In this document: in pieces, positions 15,701 through 27,221 of the stretch
Layout: every line of letters starts with the position of its first letter
Position numbering within the stretch: position 1 is the first letter of the stretch
From: Semisulcospira habei
Taxonomy: Eukaryota; Mollusca; Gastropoda; Semisulcospiridae
DNA length: 64,000 bases
Assembly (NCBI GenBank): GCA_036245525.1
Contig: BTPG01000004.1
Span: forward strand, 210,498,912-210,562,911
Reading direction: 5' to 3'
Notes under the pieces: model-generated
What the model saw: only the letters and a program-made list of their open reading frames with translations
Databases searched by the model: none
What the model was told of the DNA's origin: nothing
Program-made: the position numbers and the translations under genes

Positions 15701-16286
15701 CTATCTCTGCCACGGTCTCAAGACTGCTAGTGGCAAATCGTGCAGCAAGCACTGAAAATTATAATGAGCACCTTCAGCCTAGACATGGATGAGAAGCCGT
15801 AGAAACATCTCATGTTCACTGTCGATGTGCACTACCTACGTCGAATCTGTTGTTTCAACGGTATTGAAATTCCTGCCACTTCCCCGATTTTTCGGCAACA
15901 TGCACAGTGATGACGCGGAATGGAATGCGGTTTAGATCCAGCCCTGCTTCGGACGAGGGTTGAACTCTACCCTGCTCCAACCCGGACTTTGTTAAGTGTA
16001 AACGCTCCAACCCGGGGTGTACTCGGGTTCAACCCGGGTTGCCGTGCAAGTGTAAACGGCCTCATAGTTACAAGCAATTAGTTTTGGATGAAATGTACTA
16101 TTTTAAGCCTAACAGAAAGGTCATTAATAAGGTCAGGGAGTCCAAAGGGGAACCTTCTCCTAAAACTGCAAGAAGACGTCACTCTGAAACTGAAGTTGTG
16201 TACACTTTCTTTTTCGATGCTGAAGGAGCTGTTCTACAAGTACCGTACAAGACAGAAAACGTCTATCTGTCTGTCTGTCTCTCTCT

Positions 16287-16289
<3 letters not shown>

Positions 16290-16363
<74 letters not shown>

Positions 16364-16391
16364 CACACACATACACACATACACACGCACG

Positions 16392-16457
<66 letters not shown>
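16290..16457. repeat. (CA)n tract upstream of gene copy B
   Basis: Two long CA runs separated by CA/CG variant units. It ends about 74 bp before the TATA box. A similar CA tract precedes copy C. Confidence 0.95.
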
Positions 16458-16460
<3 letters not shown>

Positions 16461-16530
16461 TCTTGGCAGATAGCACGACTGTAAACTTGTTTCCACCCCA
16501 TTTTTTAACTACCGTTGCGACCGCAACTGA

Positions 16531-16537
16531 TATAAGA
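16531..16537 (+). promoter_or_regulatory. TATA box of gene copy B
   Basis: TATAAGA lies 68 bp before the ATG, inside a block conserved with copy C (35165-35170), where the spacing is also 68 bp. The conserved block GCAGAGGACGAAGCTGCGAC lies between them and probably contains the transcription start. Confidence 0.7.
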
Positions 16538-16590
16538 CCAGACAGCAGAGGACGAAGCTGCGACTGTTCCAGGCAGACACTAATCTTGTC

Positions 16591-16605
16591 ATGTCATCAT
16601 GCTAA
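16591..16605 (+). other. Upstream ATG overlapping the start of copy B
   Basis: A five-codon frame (Met-Ser-Ser-Cys-stop) starts 8 nt before the main ATG in another frame and ends inside the signal-peptide exon. Copy C has ACC in place of this ATG. It could lower translation of copy B. Confidence 0.5.
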
Positions 16606-16643
16606 AGGTTCTACTGCTCACTGCTCTCGCCACTGTGGCTCTG
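16599..16643 (+). CDS. Secreted small protein, copy B, exon 1 (signal peptide)
   Basis: It encodes MLKVLLLTALATVAL and ends at a GTAAGT donor in phase 0. The charged start, leucine-rich core and small residues, followed by Ala-Gln from exon 2, form a standard secretion signal, with cleavage likely around that junction. The start is supported by the matching exon in copy C (MLKFLLLAAIATVAL) and by the conserved TATA spacing. The full copy B protein is 122 residues: 15 + 24 + 35 + 48. Confidence 0.85.
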
Positions 16644-17526
16644 GTAAGTCAGATTTGTTTTATTTATTTGTATTCTTGAAAATTTTATTATAGCATAGAA
16701 GTGGAGTGTTCGTATACTATCACTTTTATACAGACCTTGCGGCTGACACTTTTGCAAATGTTTGATCCATAGTCACCGAGCGCGGAGCGCCTTTTCAAGT
16801 CATCGCAAACACTTGCAAAAAAAAAAAATAATAATAATAATTTAAAAAATCGTATGCTTTCGCAAGATGCCGACATTAAGAGTGACAAAATAATTTATTT
16901 TTTGACATCAAAGACTAATTTTAAGTTGGAAATGATGCACATTCCTGCGTCATTTTAATACACAGTGTGTGAGTGAATGCGCGTGATTCACGTGAGCGTG
17001 CTTGTTGGGTTCAGTTCGCGGCGTCGATTTGAGCCGATTTTCAATTGGGATAAAGCGCCTATTAATGCAATGATTTATTTGAATATTTTACTGTGTTGGA
17101 AGACTTGTTACGTCACACTTTCACTTCACAATGTGCTGCTAACAATTTCTCCACCCCTGAAAATGCTATGGGAGTGGTGTAAAAAGCTGCATCTTCTTCT
17201 CTCCCTACCGTCACCGCACCTCACCCTCCGCCGTCATTTGATTTTTCAACCAGTGGAAGCTTCTTTTAAAAATTATAAAATGTAACCTCAAGGTCGCATT
17301 TCCCGAAGACTGTGTACCAGCTGCAGGAGACTGCTCGACAATGATAATTCAAAGGTAGTGCCAGATTAGCTTGGCGCCATCAGGCGCCAAGCTAATCTGG
17401 AGCTACCTTTGACCTATCATGGTCGATCCATCTCCTGTTGTAGTGCGTCAGGACTGAATGGGTTAACCCCACCCGAGCTCACAGCACCCACATCTGTACT
17501 GTTTATTGCTCTTTCTCTCCCTGTAG
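16644..17526 (+). other. Gene copy B, intron 1
   Basis: It runs from GTAAGT to CTGTAG and is paralogous to copy A at 654-1748. It contains the MITE at 17286-17462. No other exon is seen. Confidence 0.75.
17286..17462. repeat. Palindromic MITE, GGCGCC family (intron 1 of B)
   Basis: It starts CCTCAAGGTCGC (left target decayed to GTAA) and ends AATGGG before TTAA (17463-17466). The core hairpin is about 17334-17430. It is orthologous to 1502-1692. Confidence 0.8.
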
Positions 17527-17598
17527 GCCCAGATATTGCCAGGTTTGGGATTTTTCGCCTCGGCGTTTGGATACCTATTTGAATACGACGACGAACAC
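17527..17598 (+). CDS. Secreted small protein, copy B, exon 2
   Basis: A 72-nt, phase-0 exon between CTGTAG and GTACGT. It opens AQILPGLGFFASAFGYL and closes FEYDDEH. Against copy A it has five replacement changes (M/L, F/L, S/F, Q/S, R/L) and only one silent change, all before the invariant FEYDDEH. Confidence 0.85.
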
Positions 17599-19020
17599 GT
17601 ACGTGTAGTGAATAATGATGTCAGCTTTACACATTTTCAGGATGAAATTATCATTTTTTATTTAATTATTAGATATTCCTTAGGGTCTTCCTCACAGTTC
17701 TGTGGACAGATCGACCATGATAGTTACAGTGTGATGTCGGAATATCTTGGCGCCTACAGGCCACCCTTGAACTATCATGGTAGGTGGTTCTTTCTCCGGG
17801 TACTCCGGCTCTTCCTCTCCCCCACGACTTTGGTACCAGCTTCAGCCCACTTAATCAAATTTCAAATTATAAGCGATTTTAATTTCCAAAACTTCAGCAG
17901 CTCGCTTGAGCTTGCCCTTAGCACCACGTGAATGTTCTGTGTTTGTGAATGCGCGTGATTCACGTGAGCGTGCTTGTTGATTTCAGTTCGCGGCGGCGCT
18001 TTGAGCCGATTTTCAATTGGTATAAAGCGCCTATTAATGCGCTGATTTATTTGATTTATTTATTTGTCGATTCAATTCTGTCTTAGCAAGCCAGGGTATT
18101 ATATGTTTTTTGGTTTTTTTTTTTATTTGTCGCGCTTTTAGCGTCGTTCTTATTGAAGACCATATTGGTTTTTTAGTAGCGGGTGTTGTGCAATATTTAA
18201 CTTAATAACTTAATGGTTTGTTTTATTTGTATGATTTTGTACTTGTTCATACAATGTTTACTAGCATGTGTGATGCTAAGTTGGTAATATCTTATGATAT
18301 TATGTTTGCCTAATTTTATTTTCGCTCGGCAGGCAAAGACAACTATCTTATTTTGGGACGATAAATTTCTTGAATCTTGAAACGTCCTTATGCATACAGC
18401 CACTCAAACAGTTCTCCACAAGCATTTAACCCTGTCACTGCCGAGAAAAGCGAACATAATCCGATTGCAAGAGACAAAGATCCTCATAAGCCCCGCAGAG
18501 GGGGCTCATGAGGATCTATGCCTCTTGCTGAGACCAATTTGTGCCCTTGGTCGTTTTAGCTATTGGACAATTGCGTACTGTGGCAGGGAAGGGATTAAAA
18601 GAATAGCAGGATGTTTCGTAAACACATGGGGTCAAAAGTCAAACTCCTAACTTTGGTGTTGTATTCTTCACCACACTATACGACCTAGCAGCTCCGGAGA
18701 TGGATCGACCATGATAGGTGTTGATAGCACAGACACTTTGGGGGTGTTTTAGTTGCCAGTCTTTAAAAACCCATCAACAAAATGTGAATTCCCCCCCCCC
18801 CCGTCCCACTCCCACCCCCACCCCACCCACCCTCTCACCAGGACGTCACCTTGAGATGGTAGTGTCTTATTGCGACTCTTATCTGACAGACACAAAAGAC
18901 GCTACCTGGGATTGATGATCATGATTTTATTAGTATCATTATTATTGTTATTGTTATTATTATTAGTAACAGTATTTTAATATTGTAATATTAGTTGTTA
19001 TTATAATTGCTGTTGTTGCA

Positions 19021-19062
<42 letters not shown>

Positions 19063-19066
19063 TCAG
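17599..19066 (+). other. Gene copy B, intron 2
   Basis: It runs from GTACGT to TTTCAG. It holds a decayed GGCGCC-family hairpin (about 17708-17785), a CTCATGAG-family MITE (18430-18594), a C-run near 18790 and an (ATT)n tract at the acceptor. No other exon is seen. Confidence 0.75.
18430..18594. repeat. Palindromic MITE, CTCATGAG family (intron 2 of B)
   Basis: It is flanked by TTAA at 18426-18429 and 18595-18598. It starts CCCTGTCACTGCC and ends GGCAGGGAAGGGA. The core pairs GAGACAAAGATCCTCAT with its near complement. Confidence 0.8.
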
Positions 19067-19171
19067 AACGTTGTGATCGTAGTGTCACCTACCGACTGCT
19101 ACCTGATTAGCGCAACAGACGCCGTCTGGGACCCCGTCATCCATGACCGTCAACACGCCCAGACAGTTGCC
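19067..19171 (+). CDS. Secreted small protein, copy B, exon 3
   Basis: A 105-nt, phase-0 exon between TTTCAG and GTGAGT. It opens NVVIVVSPTDCYLISATD and closes HDRQHAQTVA. It differs from copy A at three residues. The conserved cysteine is present. Confidence 0.85.
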
Positions 19172-19227
19172 GTGAGTGCAGTTACTAATACGTTTGTCAA
19201 GTTTGCAAACGCCTTTACCATAGCTGA

Positions 19228-19735
19228 CACTTAGTTCGCCTAAAGTGCCAGAGAGATAAGGCGCTGCGAGGTCAAATTCCACTCTCGCCCGCTCATTCTA
19301 TTTATATCGCACCTGATACTGTCTGTACACCGCGTGACCGGCGCTCTGCGCAATAACAACTACCTACTGGTTTGTATTCATAACACATCTCTGCCTAAAG
19401 TGACTGTTGTGGAAGCAACATCGTTCAAAAGTTGAAATTCTCACCTACACACTGATACCAAACATGACAACATTACGACTTGCACTTGTGTAGCAGGTTA
19501 TGGTGAAAATAAAGAGAACGGGGATTTGTTGATGTACGAGAACGAGAATTTATTGTGAAATTAACAAAGTTCCCACAGCCATAACACAAAGACGCTACTT
19601 TTCCCAGTGAAACACACTTGCATGCATAAGGGTTAGCATGCCTACAGTACGTATCACTTAATGGATTTTGGTTCACATGGTGGGGGACGGAAGCAGGAGG
19701 GTAATTAATGAGGTCACTCAGTGACAAGTGTCGAC
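19228..19735 (+). repeat. Left terminal inverted repeat
   Basis: It matches the reverse complement of the right end, including GATAAGGCGCTGCGAGGTC near the tip and TGACCTCATTAA... at the inner end. Confidence 0.8.
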
Positions 19736-19893
19736 AGACAAGTTCCAGACATCCGCCTTGGTGTACACTCCCGGAATTGGGGAAAGAGAGGGCTTAGTTA
19801 CACGGATACTATTGAGGAGATAGCCACGTTTCTTTCTTGGGAAATAGTGTAACACTAACAGTCAACCTTGTAAATGTACTTTTGATTTAACTT

Positions 19894-22763
19894 TTGATCA
19901 TGATGGAGTCTGATGAAACACGTACAGTCTGTGTACACACAGGTGTGTTCCATGCAATGAGAGTAAATGCATTGTGCAGAATATGTGGCGAGAGGTCACA
20001 AAAGAGATACACGGATAAAAAGTCATTTCTTTGTATCAATTATGAACACTTAATTCACAAGTGTTATGGAATTAATATCCAGGAAGACAAAGACATGATG
20101 CACTCCAAAACAATGTGTAGGAGTTGCTATTGTCGGATGACTAAACGGATAGACTCGACTGAAACACACGTGTGTCCGAGGGGACAACGCGAAATGCGGC
20201 GTCTGATATTGCCTCATCACAACACATTTGGACCATGTTCGATCCAAATACGAGTGTTGAAGAATGTGTCGCGTGTGTTCACTTCATGCAGCTAGGTAAA
20301 GGAGGAAGACCAGCGAAGCGGGGTTCGCGGCATGAAAAGAAACGATCATTTCAATCCGCGGCATGTGACACTCATAACACTGACACTAATAACAGCACTA
20401 ATGAAGGTGATAGTGGTATACAAGTTTTCATTCCGCCGACGTCTACTCCCCGTAAAACGCCATGCACAGTCGATGCTCAAACGTCGCCGTTACAAAGAGT
20501 GTGGACCCCATCTCCACCAGCAAAGCGGACGCATGAAATAGCCATTTCACCCATTGAAAAAACGGGTGTCGATATAGCCACATCTCCACATATCAAACGA
20601 CCCAGCCTTCGACCTATCCAGGAACTGCAGATGCCACTGACAAAGGAGGAAGAAAAATATCAGACGGCACTAAACCGCACAATGTTTAATGAATCAGCTG
20701 ATGCCACAATTCGTTGCAAGACTGGAGGACAGCCTTTGTATTTTATGCACATACCCAAACCAAGAAAACCAACAACAGTGGCATCATCGGCCGTAATACA
20801 AAGAAGGTCGAAGGTGCTAGCCCGTGCTAGAGCGAATATGTCTGGCGGATCAGAGGTGGACGAAGCTGAACAAATAGCTGACGAGTTAAGACGCGAAAGA
20901 AATGAAAAAATGATTGAAATATTAGACAGAGCAGGCCATCGGCGATCCGTGTATGTCTGTAGAAAACAGGTATTGCGCTGAGAACCAATCTAGGATTAAG
21001 CTGGTCCAAGTACAGAACATACAAACGCTTCATGAGAAGTATTGGTGTCAACCTTGAAAGTGAAAGAAAGGAAAGGCAGGCCCAGAAGGAAGCACTCTGT
21101 GGCAGAGTGACCATTGAACAAAAGAATCTGACCTTTGAAAACAAAGTCACAAACAAGAAGAAAAGCCAGAAAATGCCTGTCGCATACATAGAAGATCTCA
21201 CACATTTTGTTCCTGAACTGCTTGACAAGTATGAAGCTGCAAATCTTCTTGAATGGCATGAACAAATACCAAATGATGAAATTTGGATAAAACTAGGAGG
21301 TGATCATGGCGGTAACAGTTATAAAACAATGCTTCAAGTTGCTAATCTCCAAAACCCTAACTCTAAACACAATACGTTTTTGGTGTGTATGGATAACTGT
21401 AAAGACAGTCATGAAAATCTTCAAACAATTTTGCAGCCGTTTAAAGAGCAGGTGTCGGTTCTCCAAACCATGAAATGGAAAGAAAAACAGATACGTGTAT
21501 TTCTGTTTGGAGATTATGATTTTCTCCTCAAACTTTTTGGTCTCTCAGGAGCACAAGGGGTCCACCCTTGTCTCTGGTTCACAGCTTCGAAACGTCAGCT
21601 ACAAAAAGCTCCACATGAGCGAGTACAAGTGAAACAAAGAACTCTGAAAAACATCAAGAGGGATTACAGGCGATACATTCGTGCAGGAGGAGACAAAAAG
21701 AATGCCAAGGGTTACAACAATGTTGTACATGAACCAATCTTTGATGTTGAGATTTCGCAAACGGCACCACCTTACCTCCATCTTCTGTTAGGTATAGTAA
21801 AAGAAAAACATCATTCCCTCCTTGAGCAAGAATGCCACGAACTTGATAAAGCCATTGCTGAAAGACTGGCCGAGGGAAAGGAGGCACATGATGAAAACAC
21901 ACCTTTTGAAAAGTACATTTCAGAAGTAAGAGTCATCAAAGAACTGGAAAAAAGAAAACAGCTGACTGAGGGTATTGTAGTGTTGAGCGACAAGAGACAT
22001 AATGAGAGTGCAAAGAATTTTGATGAACGACGTGAGCAGAAGATGCAGCGGGTAGCAGAATTCGAGGACAAAATAGAAGCTCTGAGAGAAGAGACAAAGT
22101 TGCCATTATTTTCTGTGCGGGCCTGTCACTTCTGGCCTTGACGAAGCACTAAAGAGGAATAAGATATTCATGCAAGCATACCATGGCCGTTCGTTTGTGG
22201 GCAACCACTGCCACCGTTACTTGAAGTATGATGTGTTGACTGATGTTGGTGATAGTGTTATCAGCAATACTATGAAGCTGACAGATGATCCTAAACTTCA
22301 TGCAGCAGCGCATGACATATCCTTAAAGTTCCGAATTCTGAACGACCTTTACTCACAAGTTCATGCTAATGTTTCTCACAAAATGCCGGTAAAGAGCAAG
22401 AATTAATCAATGCAAGACATCAATGACAAGATTGCAAACTACATGCGTTTTTTTCGAAGTACTTTTCCAGCCAGTAGCATCATCCCGAAACAACATATCC
22501 TGGAATGTCACTGCGTTGAATTTATGACAAAGTGGGGATTTGGTTTGGCGCTTCATGGTGAGCAGGGAGGTGAAGAGAGTCACGCTACCATTAACATTCT
22601 AAAGAGCAGGACATATGGCTTGCAGACAGAGGAGGAAAAACTCAGACTGCTCATGACCGAGCACATGACACTCGTGTCACCCGTCCTCCACTCCGTCATT
22701 CCTCCAGTAGTCAAACAGAAAACAAATTCTCGCATAGACGGCGCCGGAGTTGTGTATCTGTGA
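19894..22763 (+). pseudogene. RAG1-like transposase, broken
   Basis: Frames at 19894-20295, 20172-20981, 21032-22141, 22170-22406 and 22410-22763 follow one another as pieces of one protein of about 900 residues. The first piece has CRICG, then CRSC; after a frameshift comes CVAC followed by KGGRPAKRG. This pattern of C-x2-C pairs resembles the N-terminal zinc module of RAG1. The later pieces carry GGDHGGNSY, FLFGDYDFL and HGEQGGEESH, candidate D-D-E residues placed as in RAG1/Transib cores. Molluscan elements with a RAG1 N-terminal domain (N-RAG-TP) are known. Frameshifts and stops make it inactive here. The assignment is by motif only. Confidence 0.7.
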
Positions 22764-22936
22764 ACAGAAACTCGGTATTCGGTTCTTATGTCTAGTGCGT
22801 CAGAAAATGTGTTAAACCTCAAGGTATGTTTAAAAACACTGTTGAATATTGTGACCTTTTATGGACTGATCGGATTTCGGGATGGCAATAGCAGTCTGTG
22901 GAGTACCGAGACGGCTGCGGGCGAGAAATGCCAGAA

Positions 22937-23838
22937 CACACGACCTGTCAGTGACCTCATTAACCACCCTCCTGCTTCCGTCCCCCACCATGAAACCAAA
23001 ATCCGGTAAGTGATACTTACTGTAGGCATGCTGGGCCCTTATGCATGCAAGTGTGTTTCGTTGGAAAAAGTAGCGTCTTCGTGTTATGGCTGTGGGAACT
23101 TTGTCAATTTCACAACAAACACCGACATCAACAAATTCTCGTTTCCTTTATTTTCACCATAACCTGCTACACAAGTGTAAGGCAATGTTGTCATGTTTGG
23201 TATCAGTGTGTAGGTGAGAATTTCAACTTTTGAACGATGTTGCTTCCACAACAGTCACTTCAGGCAGATTTGTGTTATGAATACAAACCAGTAGGTAGTT
23301 GTTATAGCGGCAGAGCGCCGGTCACGCCGTGTACCGCACAACACGCGACCTGTCAGTGACCTCATTAACCACCCTCCTGCTTCCGTCCCCCACCATGAAA
23401 CCAAAATCCGGTAAGTGATACTTACTGTAGGCATGCTGACCCTTATGCATGCAAGTGTGTTTCGTTGGGAAAAGTAGCGTTTTCGTGTTATGGCTGTGGG
23501 AACTTTGTCAATTTCACAACAAACACCGACATCGTACATCAACAAATTCTCGTTCTCTTTATTTTCACCATAACCTGCTACACAAGTGTAAGTCGTAATG
23601 TTGTCATGTTTGGTATCGGTGTGTAGGTGAGAATTTCAACTTTTGAACGATGTTGCTTCCACAACAGTCACTTCAGGCAGAGATGTGTTATGAATACAAA
23701 CCAGTAGGTAGTTGTTATTGCAGCAGAGCGCAGGTCACCCGGTCAGTCGCTAGTGTGATATAAATAGAATGAGCGGGCGAGAGTGGAATTTGACCTCGCA
23801 GCGCCTTATCTCTCTAGCAGCTGGAAGCGAACTAAGTG
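22937..23838 (-). repeat. Right terminal inverted repeat with tandem duplication
   Basis: Two head-to-tail copies of a roughly 400-bp block begin CGACCTGTCAGTGACCTCAT (22940 and 23346). Each matches the inverted left repeat. Only the outer copy continues into the terminal CAC-type end. Confidence 0.85.
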
Positions 23839-23928
23839 CTAGGCGCCAGCGCGACTGTCGTAGCAGTGGACCGGCCTGGGGTCAAAGCTTCTCTTACTTT
23901 GTAAAAAACATTAGTCTTTTTAAAAAAA

Positions 23929-24047
<119 letters not shown>

Positions 24048-24297
24048 GTCCTATATTCACAAACGGTTTGTTTCTCAAACCGCGCATTTCTCAATTGCAG
24101 TTCAGTTTTGCAGACACTGGACCCAAGCCAAATTTCAGTGGTTTTGTCCAATCTGAGGATGCGAAAAAGCTAGTCTCTGCCAGCAAAAAGGCACAAATTC
24201 TCATGAGCTCCTGCAGCTGAAGCTGGAGGGGCTCATGAGAATCTATGCCTCTTACAGGTGGAAAGTGCGATATAAGCAGCTGTCCGTTACTGCGGTC

Positions 24298-24298
<1 letters not shown>

Positions 24299-24373
<75 letters not shown>

Positions 24374-24409
24374 TGTGTGTGTGTTTGTGTGTGTGTGTTT
24401 GTGTGTGTT

Positions 24410-24502
<93 letters not shown>
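24299..24502. repeat. (GT)n tract abutting exon 4 acceptor of B
   Basis: About 100 GT units with a few TTTG variants, ending GTGTAG at the acceptor. Confidence 0.95.
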
Positions 24503-24504
<2 letters not shown>

Positions 24505-24651
24505 GAGGACATTTACAACGCGATTCACGCTGGTACCGGGGTGACGGCCCTGACGCATGTGGAAGCTAACGCCACGTATCACAGTCGCTTGGAGATTTGG
24601 CAGTGTGCACGTGGTCACACCATCCACCAGCTGACCTTCACTCCATCCTAA
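24505..24651 (+). CDS. Secreted small protein, copy B, last exon
   Basis: A 147-nt exon ending TAA, in phase 0 with exon 3. It opens [17 protein letters not shown] and ends HTIHQLTFTPS, with WQC and the N-A-T sequon conserved. AATAAA follows near 24919. Copy B has all four exons, a TATA box and all splice sites, so it is the most complete gene of the array, despite a 5.3-kb intron 3 created by the RAG1-like insertion. Confidence 0.85.
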   Translation, partial: EDIYNAIHAGTGVTALTHVEANATYHSRLEIWQCARGHTIHQLTFTPS

Positions 24652-25310
24652 ACAGACTAATGTAAAACCCTCTACCCCAAAAAAGACTAGTGTACAGTAC
24701 CTCTGCACACTCCCACCCGCCCCACTCCCCTGCCCCTATCATGACTAGACCACCCATCTACGCACATGGTGACAAACTGGTATTTACACCATTACAAAGT
24801 ACTAGAATATACCCCCACCCCCATCGCCCCGTTCCCCGAACGCCCCTTAACACGATAAAAAAAAGTAAATACTGGAGAAAAAAACACAGCTTCAACGCTG
24901 TACTAGTCTTTAACCACAAATAAATATTTTTTGAAAAATTATGTTGTTTCTGTTTGCTTATTTGTTTGATGTTGCTTTGTGGTTTATTTATTTGTTTGTC
25001 TATTTTTTTTTGTCGTTACTTTACGGTATGCTTTTTATTGTTACTTTGTGTTTGTTTGTTGTTTGTTTGTCCCTTCGTTCGCTAGTTGGCTGTTCTGGCG
25101 TTCATTTGTTCATTAGCCGATTCACTTACGCTTGTTTATTTATATACTTATTTACTTGTTTTATATTTTTATTTATCTATTATTTCCTTCTTTTTTTCCT
25201 TCTTTCTTTCCTTCTTTTTTCATTCAGACCGAACCCTTGAGCTGTCGGCAGCGGCTTTTGTCGCCATGATTCCTGCAGGAATCATTGCGATAAAAACCAC
25301 TAGCGACAGC
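24652..25310 (+). other. 3' flank of gene copy B, first part
   Basis: Paralogous to 4024-4690 and 47755-48440. It holds C-rich stretches, a TTTG-rich segment and half of a palindromic element (from about 25234) that the solo LTR interrupts. Confidence 0.75.
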
Positions 25311-27221
25311 TGTCACACCAAGAAGGAAGAATATATACCACACGGAATTGTTGGATATTTAGTTCGATTTTAATAATTTGATTTTCTCATTCGCACGACA
25401 AACAACAGACAAGACGTATACAAACCTACGCACTATTAAATCAATTCATACATGCACCTGTAATACACGCATACCCTTAACCATTCGCACAATGTTCAGA
25501 GTACTAATCACATCTCACACACTCATTGTTCCACTGACTACGATGTCACTTCTCATTGTCTGTTGAAAATAACTGACACTAATTAAGTTGATGCTTAGAT
25601 CCTCGAACGATTTAACAGTTTAATTATCCGACCGTAAATGAAGATGAATGTTGCGTCGCTGTTCGTTGATTCAGTCTCGCCACTGGTCGAATAATCAGAC
25701 TATCTCTCGCGATGGCCCGTCTAAGCTCCGCTGCACACCGCCTGGATCAACTTGACTGTCTCGTACACCACGTTGACTACGTTCCCACTTGACTCTCACG
25801 TACACCACGTTGACTACATTCCCACTTGACTCTCACGTACACCACGTTGACTACATTCCCACCTGAAGTACATTCATCCCACGTTACAGGTGGAGAGAGC
25901 ATCTATTCAACATATAAAAAGTGTATCTCCGTATTAGAAATCCGCCATCGCTTAATCGTTACTTCCGCCCGAATGACGACACTTGGTAGCGATGACGACC
26001 GCCAACGGTTTCCGGATGTTGTCGACGATTCCCGATCGTTTCCGACATCGAATAAAATATCATAATAACAATCAATTCGAAATTCCATGCACACACACGA
26101 ATACGACATATTTCCGCACAACACATAAGCTCTCAACTCGACTCAAATCATTACAGAATCAAACAGGCTCAATGAAACACTTCAAGATCATTCGACCCAT
26201 CCCCGCGCCCGATCGCCAGACGATACCGCAAACTCACCGATGCGCGCCCGAATGTCACACAGTTCCGATCTAGAGCCAATCAACTAACACACTTCTCGAA
26301 TCTACTGTTTAACAAACAAATACCTACCCAAAGATGCGTGAAAGTAAACCGTCGACTGTCTTTGTGCCTGTCTGCTACCTGTCTCCCAGGCCGTTGACAA
26401 GGTCACTGGTAAACGTTGTACTAAAAAGGTCGATCTGGTTACGCTGTAGTTCAACTACATATTTTTACCCACTACTGTACTGATTGATTGTACATTGCTT
26501 AACGTCTCGACAGCAACAAGGCTTTCTCAGGACGTGCCTGCACTGCTTGTGAAAAAAAAAAAAACAGAACATTGAATGTATGTCGCCAGCCGGTCAAATA
26601 CATTAAATAAACCTAACACATGGGGCCTAAATAAAGCTAAGACCATTTAGCAACACACATCCAATATCAAGAGCTACAGGCAGTGCAGACAGTAGGGAGA
26701 GTTTTAAAAAGGCAAATACATGTGAATGGACAAAGGGTAGACAGAAACACATGCCCCAGAATAGAGAGAAAAACCCACCCTGTGGGGCTGACCAGGGTGA
26801 CCCTGGGAACTGAAAAATACCTAACCCCACCCAAGTCCCCCAGGGCAGACCCGGGTGGGGTCACTACTGTACTGAGCCTTCTGCTCTCAATCGTCTATTC
26901 TACAATAGACCATAACACGGCATTTCTCTGCCCACTCTACTCCTCACAAAACTCAAACTTCTTGCTGAGAGCAAACTCTCATGACTTGACTGAAGCGTCT
27001 TCCAAAACCATAGTGACGCATACCGTCCCTTCAAACAAACATCCCACGTCACATGTTCTTGACGTCATCAAAAAAGAACATACCGTCCCTTCAAACAAAC
27101 AACCTACGTCACATGTTCCCAACGTCATCATAAAAGAACACTCCATCATCCCAACACAACACGTAGAACGAAACTTCTACCCAAACAAAATACTGCATAA
27201 TGATTAAAATAAATTGTGACA
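25311..27221 (+). mobile_element. Solo LTR, copy 2
   Basis: It starts TGTCACA and ends TGTGACA, with the 5-bp duplication ACAGC at 25306-25310 and 27222-27226. It is inserted in the palindromic element whose uninterrupted form stands at 48382-48449. It is longer than copy 1, partly because of a LINE fragment at 26484-26861. No internal genes remain. Confidence 0.9.
26484..26861 (-). mobile_element. LINE 3' fragment inside the solo LTR
   Basis: It is flanked by the 14-bp duplication CACTACTGTACTGA (26470-26483 and 26862-26875). On the minus strand it ends with a short TCAATCAATCA-type tail. Truncation and tail fit target-primed insertion. The parent family is not identified. Confidence 0.75.

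Larger units (their letters stand above)
9655..16064. mobile_element. Long-inverted-repeat element
   Basis: The left end starts CCCTTTACACTTGCAACCCG and the right end is its near complement, with repeated AACCCGGGTTGA motifs just inside both ends. Long inverted arms (10088-11218 and 14606-15700) follow. No transposase is recognised: the centre holds only a later LINE relic and a solo LTR. No clear target duplication is seen. Alternatively these are two inverted copies of one non-autonomous element. I cannot place it in a known superfamily. Confidence 0.6.
19228..23838 (+). mobile_element. RAG1-like DNA transposon in intron 3 of copy B
   Basis: The insertion is absent from intron 3 of copies A and C. 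The left end starts CACTTAGTTCGC and the right end finishes with its complement GCGAACTAAGTG; inverted repeats of roughly 500 bp follow inwards. CAC...GTG ends are typical of the Transib/RAG/Chapaev group. No target duplication was found: flanks of about 17 bp on each side are also absent from copies A and C, so the true ends may lie slightly further out. The right side carries its subterminal block twice. Confidence 0.75.

Noticed and set aside
19894..22763. A working host gene derived from the RAG1-like element
   Set aside because: Frameshifts and stops break it, and inverted repeats still flank it, so it is a dead transposon rather than a domesticated gene.
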